NCBI GenBank assembly: GCA_050998805.1
Contig: JBPCPV010000007.1
Span: 1-64,000, forward strand
DNA length: 64,000 nt
Origin: JAICKM01 sp050998805
Lineage (GTDB): Bacteria > Chloroflexota > Chloroflexia > QHBQ01 > JAICKM01
Direction of reading: 5' to 3'
Part shown: positions 8,266-16,386 of the stretch, piece by piece
How positions within the stretch are numbered: position 1 is the stretch's first letter
Layout of the letters: every line of letters starts with the position of its first letter
Notes under the pieces: model-generated
Database searches by the model: none
What the model saw: the letters and a program-made list of their open reading frames with translations, nothing else
Told to the model about the DNA's origin: nothing
Translations under genes and position numbers: made by a program

Positions 8266-8903
8266 GGCTCCCCGCGATTGCGCGGATACGCCCGCGCCAT
8301 GCCTACTCAAGCCTAGTTCGTCCTGCTGTGTTCTGTCTAGAACGCAAATTAGGAAGCAAAGTCAGAGTACCAATTACCCGATGAGTAGGTTCAACTCCTC
8401 CGGCCCCACCAGTAAGTACACCAAGAACCCTGCAAATGTCTACCAAGCTTCGCTGAGTGCCATTATAACACTACCTAATCAACCATGCTAATGAGAGGGA
8501 GTCCGCGCCCATAGAGCGGAGCTAATCTGACAATGCAGGCTCCGGCTAGGCGCAGTGTGCAAGGCGTTAGAGGAGCGCACGCGCCGATTATTCGCCACCA
8601 CCCCATATGAACCGTGGTTATGCGGGCGCGGTCTACCAAGCAGGCAGGCAGGGCAGACACTACGGGAGCGCCAATGACCCATGCCGGCGGAGGCCACCCG
8701 CTCTCAGTCGTCTTCACCGCGCCCGGCTGCATGCCTTCCCTACCCCGACGGGAGGTGGCTTGCTGCGGAACTGTGTGAGTCGAAGTGTGAGTCGGAGTGT
8801 GGGTTTTTCGTGGCTTCGCCGTCGCCATTGCGCTAGACTGAAGAGGAACAGAACAGCACAGAAGTTACTAATCGAACAACTCTGAGGAAAGGAGGAAACC
8901 AAG
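8266..8903. other. Gene-poor interval with a tRNA 3'-end-like stretch
   Basis: 638 bases. At 8388-8411 the sequence GGTTCAACTCC..CCGGCCCCACCA resembles a tRNA T-loop, acceptor strand and CCA end, one base short of a proper fold; no 5' half is found. An attachment-site remnant is one explanation. A frame on the minus strand around 8790-8828 reads HTPTHTSTHT, caused by a GTGTGAGTCG repeat; I do not take it as a gene. No promoter for the micro-ORFs could be placed with confidence (TAGACT at 8834-8839 lacks a -35 partner). Confidence 0.3.
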
Positions 8904-8984
8904 ATGATCAAGATTACCATGCACTACATGCGCTACGCGCTCGTCGCCTTGGCGAGCGTCGCCTTCATCGGCCGCGATAACTAG
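8904..8984 (+). CDS. Micro-protein copy 1 (26 aa)
   Basis: A 26-residue frame, MIKITMHYMRYALVALASVA then FIGRDN, preceded by a very strong ribosome binding site (AAAGGAGGAAACCAAG). Short basic N-terminus, amphipathic or hydrophobic helix and polar tail. The whole block, including the leader, is repeated 154 bases downstream with about 90% identity in the leader. Repetition together with strong translation signals is the main support. It may be a membrane-active peptide or leader; the function is unknown. Confidence 0.55.
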   Translation: MIKITMHYMRYALVALASVAFIGRDN

Positions 8985-9057
8985 GACCCACCCGGCCGCG
9001 CCGCGCCAGGCCCGCTCCGGCACTCGCGAGCAACACTGAGGGAAGGAGGAAACTAAG

Positions 9058-9171
9058 ATGATCAAGCTTACACTTTGTTACGCACGCTACGCGCTCCTCG
9101 CTCTGGCGACCGCCGCTTTCTCAGGCGACGAAACAAACTGGGACCCATCCGGCCGACTACACCGGGGATAG
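9058..9171 (+). CDS. Micro-protein copy 2 (37 aa)
   Basis: Starts MIKLTLCYARYALLALATAA and runs on to 37 residues. GGAAGGAGGAAACTAAG precedes the ATG. Where copy 1 stops at TAG, this copy reads TGG, and the flanking DNA (GGACCCA.CCGGCCG) is shared, so the extra 11 residues come from loss of the ancestral stop. It is a tandem duplicate of 8904-8984. Confidence 0.5.
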   Translation: MIKLTLCYARYALLALATAAFSGDETNWDPSGRLHRG

Positions 9172-9310
9172 CACTACCAGGAGCACGGGCAGGTCCTTCC
9201 TGCCCGGCACTTGGTGCTAGCCCGCAAGACGCGGGTGAAGCACCGCGGTGGCGCGACGGGACCACACACGAAGGACTAGTGCTGACGCTGCTACAACACT
9301 GCTGGCCGAG

Positions 9311-9415
9311 GTGCCTGGTGTTACCGGTCTCGGCTGCAAGATTACTCTTCATTACGCCCGCAACGCCCGCAACGCCCTGGCGACCGTCGCCTTCATGGGC
9401 AACCGCGAGAACTAA
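9311..9415 (+). CDS. Micro-protein copy 3, divergent (34 aa)
   Basis: A frame from GTG 9311 to TAA 9413-9415. Its core, KITLHYARNARNALATVAF followed by MGNREN, aligns with copies 1 and 2, with three extra residues (ARN repeat). The strong ribosome binding site of the other copies is not present, so this may be a decayed copy or begin elsewhere. Confidence 0.35.
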   Translation: MPGVTGLGCKITLHYARNARNALATVAFMGNREN

Positions 9416-9434
9416 GCCCCAGCGAACGGTTGTG

Positions 9435-9463
9435 TTGCAAAAAGTGAGCGCGTCTGCTAGAGT
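9435..9463 (+). promoter_or_regulatory. Probable promoter for the sigma-factor region
   Basis: TTGCAA (9435-9440), 17 bases, TAGAGT (9458-9463). It lies 39 bases before the small gene at 9502 and 250 before the ECF sigma gene. Confidence 0.45.
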
Positions 9464-9501
9464 AGGCGGGCGGATGTAGCAACGATAGTGGAGGAGCATA
9501 C

Positions 9502-9753
9502 ATGGACCCGACGAACCCTTCCCTAGTATTCGCGGCCACTGTTCGGACCATCCCAGTGCTTCGGTCTCTGACCGCACTTTCACGCCTACGCAGCACCAAT
9601 GCCGGGCTTTATGGGAAGGGATTTCGTATGCCGCGAGTATATAGTTGTGAAACCGGGATTCAGTCGGCACGCCACTGTCTAAAGACGAGGGATGAGGATG
9701 AGTGGAGGCTCTATGGTGCGGGGGCGCGTAGCCACACGGCACGAAGAGTTTGA
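9502..9753 (+). CDS. Small hypothetical protein upstream of the sigma factor
   Basis: 83 residues, MDPTNPSLVFAATVRTIPVL onward, with GGAGGAG five bases before the ATG. Basic and Arg/Ser-rich in the second half, with no known domain. It overlaps the start of the ECF sigma gene by 41 bases in another frame, which could couple their translation. The good ribosome binding site favours a real gene; the absence of homology I can recall leaves it uncertain. Confidence 0.4.
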   Translation: MDPTNPSLVFAATVRTIPVLRSLTALSRLRSTNAGLYGKGFRMPRVYSCETGIQSARHCLKTRDEDEWRLYGAGARSHTARRV

Positions 9754-10264
9754 TCAGATTTTTAACCTCCATCATGCCTATGTATATCATATGGTCTATG
9801 GCCTGTTGGGTCATGCCCAAGATGCCGAAGATGTGACCCAAGAAGTGTTTGTACGCGTGTATAAAGCGCTGCCCGCCTACCAAGCGGAGCGGGCAAGTCT
9901 GCGAACATGGTTGGCGCGGATTGTCCTTAATGCGTGCCACACGCACCGCCGGCGCAACCTCTTACGCCGCCTCTGGCAGCGGAATGCCGATCCATCGACC
10001 ACAGAGGAAGACGCGGGGCCGACCGATCTGACCCGCTGGGGTATGCCCGAAGATCAGGCGTTACAAACAGAGTTGCGGTATACCATTAAGCGCGCATTAG
10101 ACCGCCTTCAACCAGAGTACCGCACGGTCTTGGTGCTGCACTATTACTCGGAACTTTCCTGCCCCGAAATCGCGCATATCTTGGACTGCCCCGAGGGCAC
10201 AGTCTACTCACGTCTGCATCGGGGGCGCCGCCTGTTGCGGGCCGAACTAGCCCCCCGCGCCTAG
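9713..10264 (+). CDS. ECF-type RNA polymerase sigma factor
   Basis: 183 residues from the ATG at 9713, which has GGAGG five bases upstream; an in-frame ATG at 9692 is less well placed. Region 2 (residues 10-80) has YHMVYGLLGHAQDAEDVTQE and the helix FVRVYKALPAY; region 4 (about 120-175) has LDRLQPEYRTVLVLHYYSE and a helix-turn-helix with CPEGTVYSRLHRGRRLL. It directs RNA polymerase to a small regulon, usually including its own operon. The next gene is a membrane anti-sigma factor 23 bases downstream, so activity is probably held at the membrane until an outside signal is sensed. Confidence 0.93.
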   Translation: MVRGRVATRHEEFDQIFNLHHAYVYHMVYGLLGHAQDAEDVTQEVFVRVYKALPAYQAERASLRTWLARIVLNACHTHRRRNLLRRLWQRNADPSTTEEDAGPTDLTRWGMPEDQALQTELRYTIKRALDRLQPEYRTVLVLHYYSELSCPEIAHILDCPEGTVYSRLHRGRRLLRAELAPRA

Positions 10265-10287
10265 CACTGCAAGAAGGAGCGATGGTT

Positions 10288-11400
10288 ATGCGAGAATTGA
10301 CCTGTGCCCAGCTCGACAAGCTGGTGGAGGCTTATGTAGATGGGCGGCTGGCGGCTGAGATGAGCGCCGCCGTTACCGACCATATGGCGACCTGCCCAGC
10401 CTGCCGTGCCCAAAGCGCGGCGGCAGAGCAGTTACAGAGCCGGCTCGGGCCGACGATCAAAGCCGTGCGCGGGCCTGGAGTCCTACAACCCGCTGAGGTA
10501 GCGCGGCTCCGAGCACGGCTGGGACAACAACGGGGTCGCCTAGTCCCGCTCGGCGTCCTCCGTACCCCGCTGGCCCTGGCAACCCTCATCTTAATTCTGG
10601 TGGCAATTACCTCATTTGCCGCCGCCGAACTGGGGGGGGTTAGTGCCCTGGTCGCTTTTTTGCCGCAGAGCCCTACCCCTACGCTTGGGCGCGAACTCTC
10701 CGTGCCGGTGCTGACCAGCAATCCAACACCCCAACCAGATCACACGCCCGTCCACGAGCCGACCCATGAGCCAATGCACACGCCGACCCATGAGCCAGCG
10801 CACACGCCGACCCATACGCCGACGCATGTACCCCAGCAGACCCCAACTTATGTGCCAACTCCCGTCCCGCCGCAGACCCCCACCCATGTGCCTCAGCACA
10901 CGCCGGTGGCGACGCCCCATACTCCTGTGCCCACTCATACAGCTCAACCTACCCACCCCCCGCTCCCGACACATACGCCCATCCCTGTGCCGACACATAC
11001 GGCGCAACCTACGCACCCCCCGCCCCCGACACATACGCCCATGCCAGAAGTGACCTACACACCCGCGCATACGCCGGGAGTGCATCCGACCGACACTCCT
11101 CTGCCCATCCACACGGTGCAGCCAACCCATCCGCCTGCGCATACTCCTACGCCCGACGCGACTTATACACCGGCGCATACGCCGGGGGTGGACCCGACTC
11201 ATGGCGCTAAACCAACCTCGACTCCCGAACCAATGCCCACCCCACACCCAACGCTGCCCCCCGGCCATACGCCCGTACCAACCCATACTCCGCACGGCAC
11301 CGTCGAGTTAACTCTGTCTAAGGAGAACTCTTATGAAACTCCCCCGTCTGATCCCGCTGACCCTGGTCGTTCTCGTCCTGCTGGTTTCGGTCCAGCATAG
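10288..11400 (+). CDS. Anti-sigma factor with zinc finger and long His-Thr-Pro repeat
   Basis: 370 residues from the ATG at 10288, 8 bases after AAGGAG; the ATG at 10282 is too close to that site. The N-terminal cytoplasmic domain carries the ZAS zinc finger (H-x3-C-x2-C in HMATCPAC). One TM helix (LALATLILILVAITSFAAAEL) follows near residue 100. The remaining 230 residues lie outside the cell and are a nearly unbroken THTPTHxP repeat with dozens of His. Such a tail could span the wall and could bind metal ions. The 3' end overlaps the glycoside hydrolase gene by 68 bases in another frame. Confidence 0.85.
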   Translation: MRELTCAQLDKLVEAYVDGRLAAEMSAAVTDHMATCPACRAQSAAAEQLQSRLGPTIKAVRGPGVLQPAEVARLRARLGQQRGRLVPLGVLRTPLALATLILILVAITSFAAAELGGVSALVAFLPQSPTPTLGRELSVPVLTSNPTPQPDHTPVHEPTHEPMHTPTHEPAHTPTHTPTHVPQQTPTYVPTPVPPQTPTHVPQHTPVATPHTPVPTHTAQPTHPPLPTHTPIPVPTHTAQPTHPPPPTHTPMPEVTYTPAHTPGVHPTDTPLPIHTVQPTHPPAHTPTPDATYTPAHTPGVDPTHGAKPTSTPEPMPTPHPTLPPGHTPVPTHTPHGTVELTLSKENSYETPPSDPADPGRSRPAGFGPA

Positions 11401-12958
11401 CGGCTTCCCCGCCAACACCGGCGGTGTGGCCGCCGCCACAAGCCCTCTGCTCGGCTCCGCGGACCAGCCGCGGAGCGTGCCCCGCTACGGCATCTTTGAG
11501 CCAACTTTCAACTGGAGTGGTCATTACCGTAATCCCTGGGAAGAGGTGCGTGTGACGATGACGCTCACCTCGCCGGCGCACGTCCAGGTAAGCGTAGGCG
11601 GCTTCTATTATGCGCCTGGCATTTGGAAGGCGCGCTTTGCTCCGGCTGAAACTGGCGCTTGGTCGTGGGAGGCGATCCTCACCGATGGTACCCACCGAGC
11701 GGAGGCTGCCGGCAACTTCACCGTGGTGGACTCAGACTGGCCGGGTTTCGTGCGGCCGAATCCCACCAATCGCTTTCGGTGGGTTTTCGACGATGGCACT
11801 TCATACAACCCGCTGGGCATTGGCGATTGCATCGCTAAGGATCTGGGTCGTTGGGGCTTTGACGGGGATTTCCGCCCGCCGGGTCGGCATGAGGGCTGGA
11901 CCACCGACATCGACACGTACATGGCCGCGTATAGTGGCGCGGGGGTGAATCTGTTCCGCTGGAGCGTGGATAACTGCGCGTTCGGGCTGCATCAAACAAT
12001 CGCTCCCGAGGGCAACGTCTACTTACAGGAAGAGGGTCTGTCCGGAGACAAGTTGGTGCAAAAACTGCGCAAGTATCACTTGCGCACGTATATGACTATA
12101 TTCGGCTTCAACCCACCCTTCCCCCATTCAACAACGCCGGAGCAGTTCGCCGCCATCAAGCGCTACGTCAAGTATGTGGTGGACCGCTATGGGGCCTACG
12201 TGGACTTTTGGGAATTAATGAACGAAGCGACTGTTAGTGACCAATGGTACACCGAAATTGCCCAGTACCTGCGTAGCATCGACCCTTACCACCACCCCAT
12301 CAGCACAAGTTGGCAACAGCCAGACTTAAGCGCCATTGATATTAACTCGCCACACTGGTATCAGAAGGAGAGCGAATTCGACTCTGATGTGGTAACCTGG
12401 CAGAACTTCAACGGTTGGAAAGGGCATAACAAGCCGGTCATCGTGGGCGAACAGGGAAACGCCGAACAAAACTGGGACGAGCGGTCCGCCCTGCGGATGC
12501 GCCTGCGCAGTTGGACCGCCTTCTTTGCTGAGGGAGTGTTGATTTTCTGGAACGCCAGCTTCGCCAAAGACTACCGCAATCCGGGCGCCGCCGACATCTA
12601 TCTGGGGCCAGAAGAGCGCGGCTACCTGCGCGTGTTGCAAGGTTTCACCAATAACTTTGATCCGCAAGCGGTAACCGCTGCCGTAGAGCTAAACCGGCCC
12701 GATTTGGTGCGTGGCTACGCGCTGAGTGCTCCCACTACCTATGCGGCTTATCTCCACAGCTACACAAATCACCGCACCGCGACCGTGGGGATAAAGGTGA
12801 CGGTAGAGCTGCGGGCGGCCGGCAAAGCGCGGTGGATTGAGCCGGCCACTGGTCGCGTCCTGGGCACTGCGTGCGTCGGCTCTGGGCACCAGACATTGCT
12901 GGTTCCAGATTTCGTCACAGATATAGCACTGAAGGTTAACCCTGAAGACTCGCAGTGA
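11333..12958 (+). CDS. Secreted glycoside hydrolase with DUF5060 domain
   Basis: 541 residues with a signal peptide (MKLPRLIPLTLVVLVLLVSV). Residues 45-130 form a DUF5060-type beta-sandwich (YGIFEPTFNWSGHYRNPWEE onward). A TIM-barrel follows: DFWELMNEA supplies the likely acid/base Glu and PVIVGEQGN the likely nucleophile, as in clan GH-A enzymes. A small beta domain ends the protein. It should cleave a plant- or microbial polysaccharide outside the cell; the substrate cannot be read from sequence. AAGGAG lies before the ATG, inside the anti-sigma gene, so the three genes form an operon in which the sigma/anti-sigma pair probably regulates the enzyme. Confidence 0.85.
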   Translation: MKLPRLIPLTLVVLVLLVSVQHSGFPANTGGVAAATSPLLGSADQPRSVPRYGIFEPTFNWSGHYRNPWEEVRVTMTLTSPAHVQVSVGGFYYAPGIWKARFAPAETGAWSWEAILTDGTHRAEAAGNFTVVDSDWPGFVRPNPTNRFRWVFDDGTSYNPLGIGDCIAKDLGRWGFDGDFRPPGRHEGWTTDIDTYMAAYSGAGVNLFRWSVDNCAFGLHQTIAPEGNVYLQEEGLSGDKLVQKLRKYHLRTYMTIFGFNPPFPHSTTPEQFAAIKRYVKYVVDRYGAYVDFWELMNEATVSDQWYTEIAQYLRSIDPYHHPISTSWQQPDLSAIDINSPHWYQKESEFDSDVVTWQNFNGWKGHNKPVIVGEQGNAEQNWDERSALRMRLRSWTAFFAEGVLIFWNASFAKDYRNPGAADIYLGPEERGYLRVLQGFTNNFDPQAVTAAVELNRPDLVRGYALSAPTTYAAYLHSYTNHRTATVGIKVTVELRAAGKARWIEPATGRVLGTACVGSGHQTLLVPDFVTDIALKVNPEDSQ

Positions 12959-12987
12959 AGATGGGCAATGATCCGGCGGCAAGGCAG

Positions 12988-14286
12988 TTAAGGATCGATC
13001 TGCACGACCATCGTCAGCCCGCCCGCGCCTTGCTCCTCGCGCCCGTCGTTTGTCAGGTGGTGGTTGATATGGCAATGCAGCAGCCACAGCCCCGGCGCGC
13101 GGGCGGTGAAGGCGACGTCGTAGCGCTCGCCCGGCCCGACCAGCACGGTATCTTTGCGGATCCGCGCGGTGAGCGGCACCGGATTGCCGTCTGTCGCCAC
13201 GATCTCGAACGGCTGGCCGTGAAGGTGCATCGGGTGGATGAACTGCCCCGAGCCGATAAAGCGCAGCAAGACCCGTTGGCCGACCTTCACCTTGAGCCGT
13301 TCGGTCGCGGGCCAGCTCTTGCCGTTGATTGTGAAGAAGTTGGGCTGCCTCCCAGCCATATCCATGGCCGGATAGGTCTGTCCGCCGGACACCATCCATT
13401 CTTGCAGCATGACTGTATACTCGACGTCGTAGCGGTCGGTGGGGGCCGCCGCATCGATTATCAGGGGGGCGTAAAGGCCGAGGGCCTGCTGGCGATCCGC
13501 GTCAACGTGGGTATGGTAGAAGAAGGTGCCGGGGGTGGCCGGGACGGTGAAGCTGTAGGTATATACTGTGCCGGGCGCGATCGGCTGCTGGGTCATGCTG
13601 CCCGCGCCGTCCTGGTCGTTCGGGAGCTGTAGGCCGTGCCAGTGGATCGTCGTCGGCTCCGGCAGGTCGTTGCGAACCACGATACGCACTCGGTCGCCCT
13701 CCGTCACCCGTATGAGCGGGCCGGGCACCTGCTGGTTATAAGCGTAAGCTCCGACTTCGACGTTAGGCAGAATGTGCCAGCGGATCACGCCGGCCATCAG
13801 GTGAAATTCTTTTACGCCGGACACCAGAGTGGACGTGAGGAGCTGCATTCCGCGCGCATTGGCCGGTGCCGCCGGAGCATTACTCACGTCAACGGCCGAC
13901 ATCTCCTGGCCGGCCATCGCGCCGCCGGCCATCGCCGACGTAGGCATCGCCGTGCTCATCCCCGGCATCCCGCCCCCGTTGCCCGGCGTGCCCATCGTCG
14001 TCCCCGCCATGCCGGGGCGCATAGATAGGTCGCCTCCGGCGGCGGCAACCGCCAGGCCGGTTCCGAGCAGCAGCAGTGTGACCAGGGTCGCGGCCACCAC
14101 CTGCCAGGCCGGCACGCGGGGCATCCGAGGCCCTGTGGTCGGCATCCCGGTCATGGTGGGGTGCGCCCCATGGCTTTCCGCACCGGCTGTGTCGGGCGGC
14201 GGCTTGGGACTGTTGGAGCCTCTGGCCGCCTGGGGTGGGAGACCTGCCGCGGCCTCATGGCTGCCTGTATCATGCTGTGAATCCAT
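12988..14286 (-). CDS. Multicopper oxidase with Met-rich N-terminus
   Basis: 432 residues from the ATG at 14286, with GAAAGG 8 bases upstream. A cytoplasmic tail and TM/signal segment (VVAATLVTLLLLGTGLAVAA, residues 60-80) are followed by a Met/Gly-rich linker (MRPGM, GGGMPGMSTAMPTSAMAGG) able to hold Cu(I). Cupredoxin domains carry all four copper-site motifs: HWHG, HTHVD, HPMHLHG and HCHINHH. It should oxidise Cu(I), Fe(II), Mn(II) or organic substrates with O2 outside the cytoplasm. It is last in a minus-strand run with a DUF4396 protein, which suits a copper-related role. The second half is shorter than in three-domain laccases. Confidence 0.9.
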   Translation of the reverse strand: MDSQHDTGSHEAAAGLPPQAARGSNSPKPPPDTAGAESHGAHPTMTGMPTTGPRMPRVPAWQVVAATLVTLLLLGTGLAVAAAGGDLSMRPGMAGTTMGTPGNGGGMPGMSTAMPTSAMAGGAMAGQEMSAVDVSNAPAAPANARGMQLLTSTLVSGVKEFHLMAGVIRWHILPNVEVGAYAYNQQVPGPLIRVTEGDRVRIVVRNDLPEPTTIHWHGLQLPNDQDGAGSMTQQPIAPGTVYTYSFTVPATPGTFFYHTHVDADRQQALGLYAPLIIDAAAPTDRYDVEYTVMLQEWMVSGGQTYPAMDMAGRQPNFFTINGKSWPATERLKVKVGQRVLLRFIGSGQFIHPMHLHGQPFEIVATDGNPVPLTARIRKDTVLVGPGERYDVAFTARAPGLWLLHCHINHHLTNDGREEQGAGGLTMVVQIDP

Positions 14287-14323
14287 TGCTTGTACCTTTC
14301 GTTGTGTTACCATCTAGATAGGG

Positions 14324-15103
14324 TTACATCGGCATGGTCATACTTGGCGGCGCGCTCACCTGGGCCAGCGCCCCACCCGGCTGGGGTTGTTCGCCCGTGC
14401 GCTTTGCCACCAGTTCGCCTTCTATACGCAGGCTGTGTCCACCCTCGCCTAGTACGCGCTGGGTGCCCATGCCGTGTTTCAAGCCACGAGCCACGAGCCA
14501 CCAGTTCACCGGATAGGCTACCATCCCGCCGACCAGCACCCCGAGGCTCATCGCGCCCCAAAAGTAGGGCGAGGTCGGCTCCATCGCCCGTAGATCCCGG
14601 CTCATCAGCAGTACCATCGTCGGAAACATGCCGGCGGCCATCGAGTTCATAGAAAGAAACTCAGGCAGCGAGGTACGCACCAGCGCCTGACGATAGGTCA
14701 AGCCCATCATCTCTTTCATAAAAAGCGACTGGAAGATCAGTAGGCCCACCGCAAAGCCGGCCAGATACTCGACGATGAGATCTACCCACATCGGCAGGCC
14801 CAGCAGCCCGGTTACCGCCGCCGCGATAACGATGCCGAGCGCGTCCCCGGCCACGCAATGCACCGTTGAACCGACGGCCTGTTTCCACTGCGGGGCCACG
14901 AACTGCTCGTGTGTGCCCGGTAGCGGTTCCTTGCAGGACAACAGGTAGATGAACAGGCCCACCGGCCCTGTATAGAGCGTCACCAGCACCCAGGCAGGCT
15001 TCATCACTCCCATCTCGGGCGTGTTCCGCCAGAGATCCCAGGCCACGAACAGGGCCGACGGGATCGTCAGCAGGAACCAGAGCAACAGGATACCTTCAAT
15101 CAT
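14324..15103 (-). CDS. DUF4396 family membrane protein
   Basis: 259 residues with several TM helices and the conserved core CKEPLPGTHEQF..WKQAVGSTVHCVAGD near residues 55-90, characteristic of DUF4396. Cys/His in this core could bind metal or heme, but the family's function is not established. GAGGAAGG precedes the ATG at 15103. A Met-rich tail (SMTMPM) ends the protein. It lies 37 bases upstream of the multicopper oxidase gene on the same strand and is probably co-transcribed, which suggests a shared copper role. Confidence 0.75.
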   Translation of the reverse strand: MIEGILLLWFLLTIPSALFVAWDLWRNTPEMGVMKPAWVLVTLYTGPVGLFIYLLSCKEPLPGTHEQFVAPQWKQAVGSTVHCVAGDALGIVIAAAVTGLLGLPMWVDLIVEYLAGFAVGLLIFQSLFMKEMMGLTYRQALVRTSLPEFLSMNSMAAGMFPTMVLLMSRDLRAMEPTSPYFWGAMSLGVLVGGMVAYPVNWWLVARGLKHGMGTQRVLGEGGHSLRIEGELVAKRTGEQPQPGGALAQVSAPPSMTMPM

Positions 15104-15147
15104 ACAGACCTTCCTCCTCTACCAACGAAGGGCGCGCACCCGCGCCG

Positions 15148-15987
15148 CTATGGACCTGGCGCATCTACCGCCTTGAAGAAGATGATCGCCGTAAAGCCGG
15201 TTCCATCGACCTGATAGGCATAGCAGCCAGGTGCGCGCACCCGGGTGTACGACGGCCAGTTGCTCCAGTCGCCGCCCGGTACACTGCCGCCTTCTCTGGT
15301 ATCGAGTTGTAGTTCCTGAGGCGGGTTCGCTCCATGCTCAAACCGCAGTTCGTTGGGGCCATCGATCTGGTGGCCTCGGATCAACACCGGCCCTTTATAA
15401 GAAGGGCTGCCCACCCAGAGCACTTTGTTGCCACTCCACGGCGGGGGGAAGCCGCTGCCGCCGTAGTAGAGCACGCCGGCGGTGCCCAGGCCCACCGGGT
15501 AGATTGGCCCGCTGCCCAGGGCGGCTGCAAACGCGGGAAACACCTGCTTGCCGGGTGTGGTCGGGCAGGCGCTGCCGGGGGCTATCGCCGGTATTTGCAG
15601 AGGCCGCTGTCGCAAGGTTGCCCAGGGGTCGGCGGGGTTGCCGGTCGGGTACTTGCGCTGATACTGGTAGGTGCCGAGTTGCGTGAGCAACACCTCATAA
15701 GGCGTACCGGCATTTTCCGGGTGTCGCTCGAAGACCGCCCGCTCGAAATACTGCACTGTATAGGTCTTGCCGTCTACCTGCGACTGCTCCGAGAATTCCC
15801 CGCTTAGGGGATACCCTTGCTGCGCCAGCCCCCCATGCTCCCGCCAATAGCGCAGAAACAGGCCGCAGACCGTCTTGCCGGTCGCCGAGAACGTCTGGCA
15901 ATCGGCCTGCTGGGCCGCGCCCGCTGGGATGAGCAACATTATGCCGGCAAGAACAAGGGCTAGAGGGAAGAGTGTGTGGCGATACAT
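15148..15987 (-). CDS. Secreted protein of a Chloroflexi-type family
   Basis: 279 residues with a signal peptide (MYRHTLFPLALVLAGIMLLI). Residues 28-120 carry a motif I recognise from many Chloroflexi secreted proteins: C.TF..TG..VCG.FLRYW...GGLAQQGYPLSGEF, then VQYFERAVFE.HPEN. The C-terminal half is beta-rich with a conserved-looking GPVLIRGHQIDGPNELRF segment. No enzymatic function is known to me. The start codon follows the stop of the glutaredoxin-like gene by two bases, so the two are translated from one message. Confidence 0.7.
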   Translation of the reverse strand: MYRHTLFPLALVLAGIMLLIPAGAAQQADCQTFSATGKTVCGLFLRYWREHGGLAQQGYPLSGEFSEQSQVDGKTYTVQYFERAVFERHPENAGTPYEVLLTQLGTYQYQRKYPTGNPADPWATLRQRPLQIPAIAPGSACPTTPGKQVFPAFAAALGSGPIYPVGLGTAGVLYYGGSGFPPPWSGNKVLWVGSPSYKGPVLIRGHQIDGPNELRFEHGANPPQELQLDTREGGSVPGGDWSNWPSYTRVRAPGCYAYQVDGTGFTAIIFFKAVDAPGP

Positions 15988-15989
15988 GG

Positions 15990-16298
15990 TTAGCTCCTTT
16001 CCAGATGAGATGTTCCCTGGGATCCGTCGGAGTCCCGACCCTTTTCTATGTGCAAGATCTGGCGAAGGTAGGCCACATCCAGGGAGTAGGGTGTCTGTAG
16101 CGGCGGCCCGCCGTCTACCACGACCACAGGAATCGTGTGACTATACATGGCAAACAGGCGCGGGTCGTACAAAATGTTGATCTCCTCCAACGTCCAGGTC
16201 GCCTTTTCCGGTTGCGCGGCCAGCAATTGGTACAGGTAGTAGCGCGCCTGGTCGCACGCCCGGCACCGCGGCTTGCTGAAGAGAGTGACGACAGGCAT
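15990..16298 (-). CDS. Glutaredoxin-like protein
   Basis: 102 residues with a thioredoxin fold: beta strand VVTLFSKPRCRACDQAR containing the CxxC pair (CRAC), then the cis-Pro strand TIPVVVVDGG. It resembles the short glutaredoxin-like (DUF836-type) proteins that reduce or pass on disulfides in the cytoplasm. The C-terminal tail (KGRDSDGSQGTSHLERS) is longer than the domain needs. It is first in a tight pair with the secreted protein at 15148-15987. Confidence 0.8.
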   Translation of the reverse strand: MPVVTLFSKPRCRACDQARYYLYQLLAAQPEKATWTLEEINILYDPRLFAMYSHTIPVVVVDGGPPLQTPYSLDVAYLRQILHIEKGRDSDGSQGTSHLERS

Positions 16299-16386
16299 TG
16301 CTTCTGTTCCCTCATCGTCGGTGGCATTCTGTATCTACGATGCTAGTGTAGTACTTCCGCCTTAGGGTAGGGGGTCAAGCTGTCGA

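Noticed and set aside
8475..8828. Minus-strand frame with HTPTHTSTHT, similar to the anti-sigma repeat
   Set aside because: The match comes from a short GTGTGAGTCG nucleotide repeat; the rest of the frame has no similarity and no start signal.
10612..11295. Minus-strand Arg/Met-rich frame opposite the His-Thr-Pro repeat
   Set aside because: Pure by-product of the repeated codons on the plus strand.
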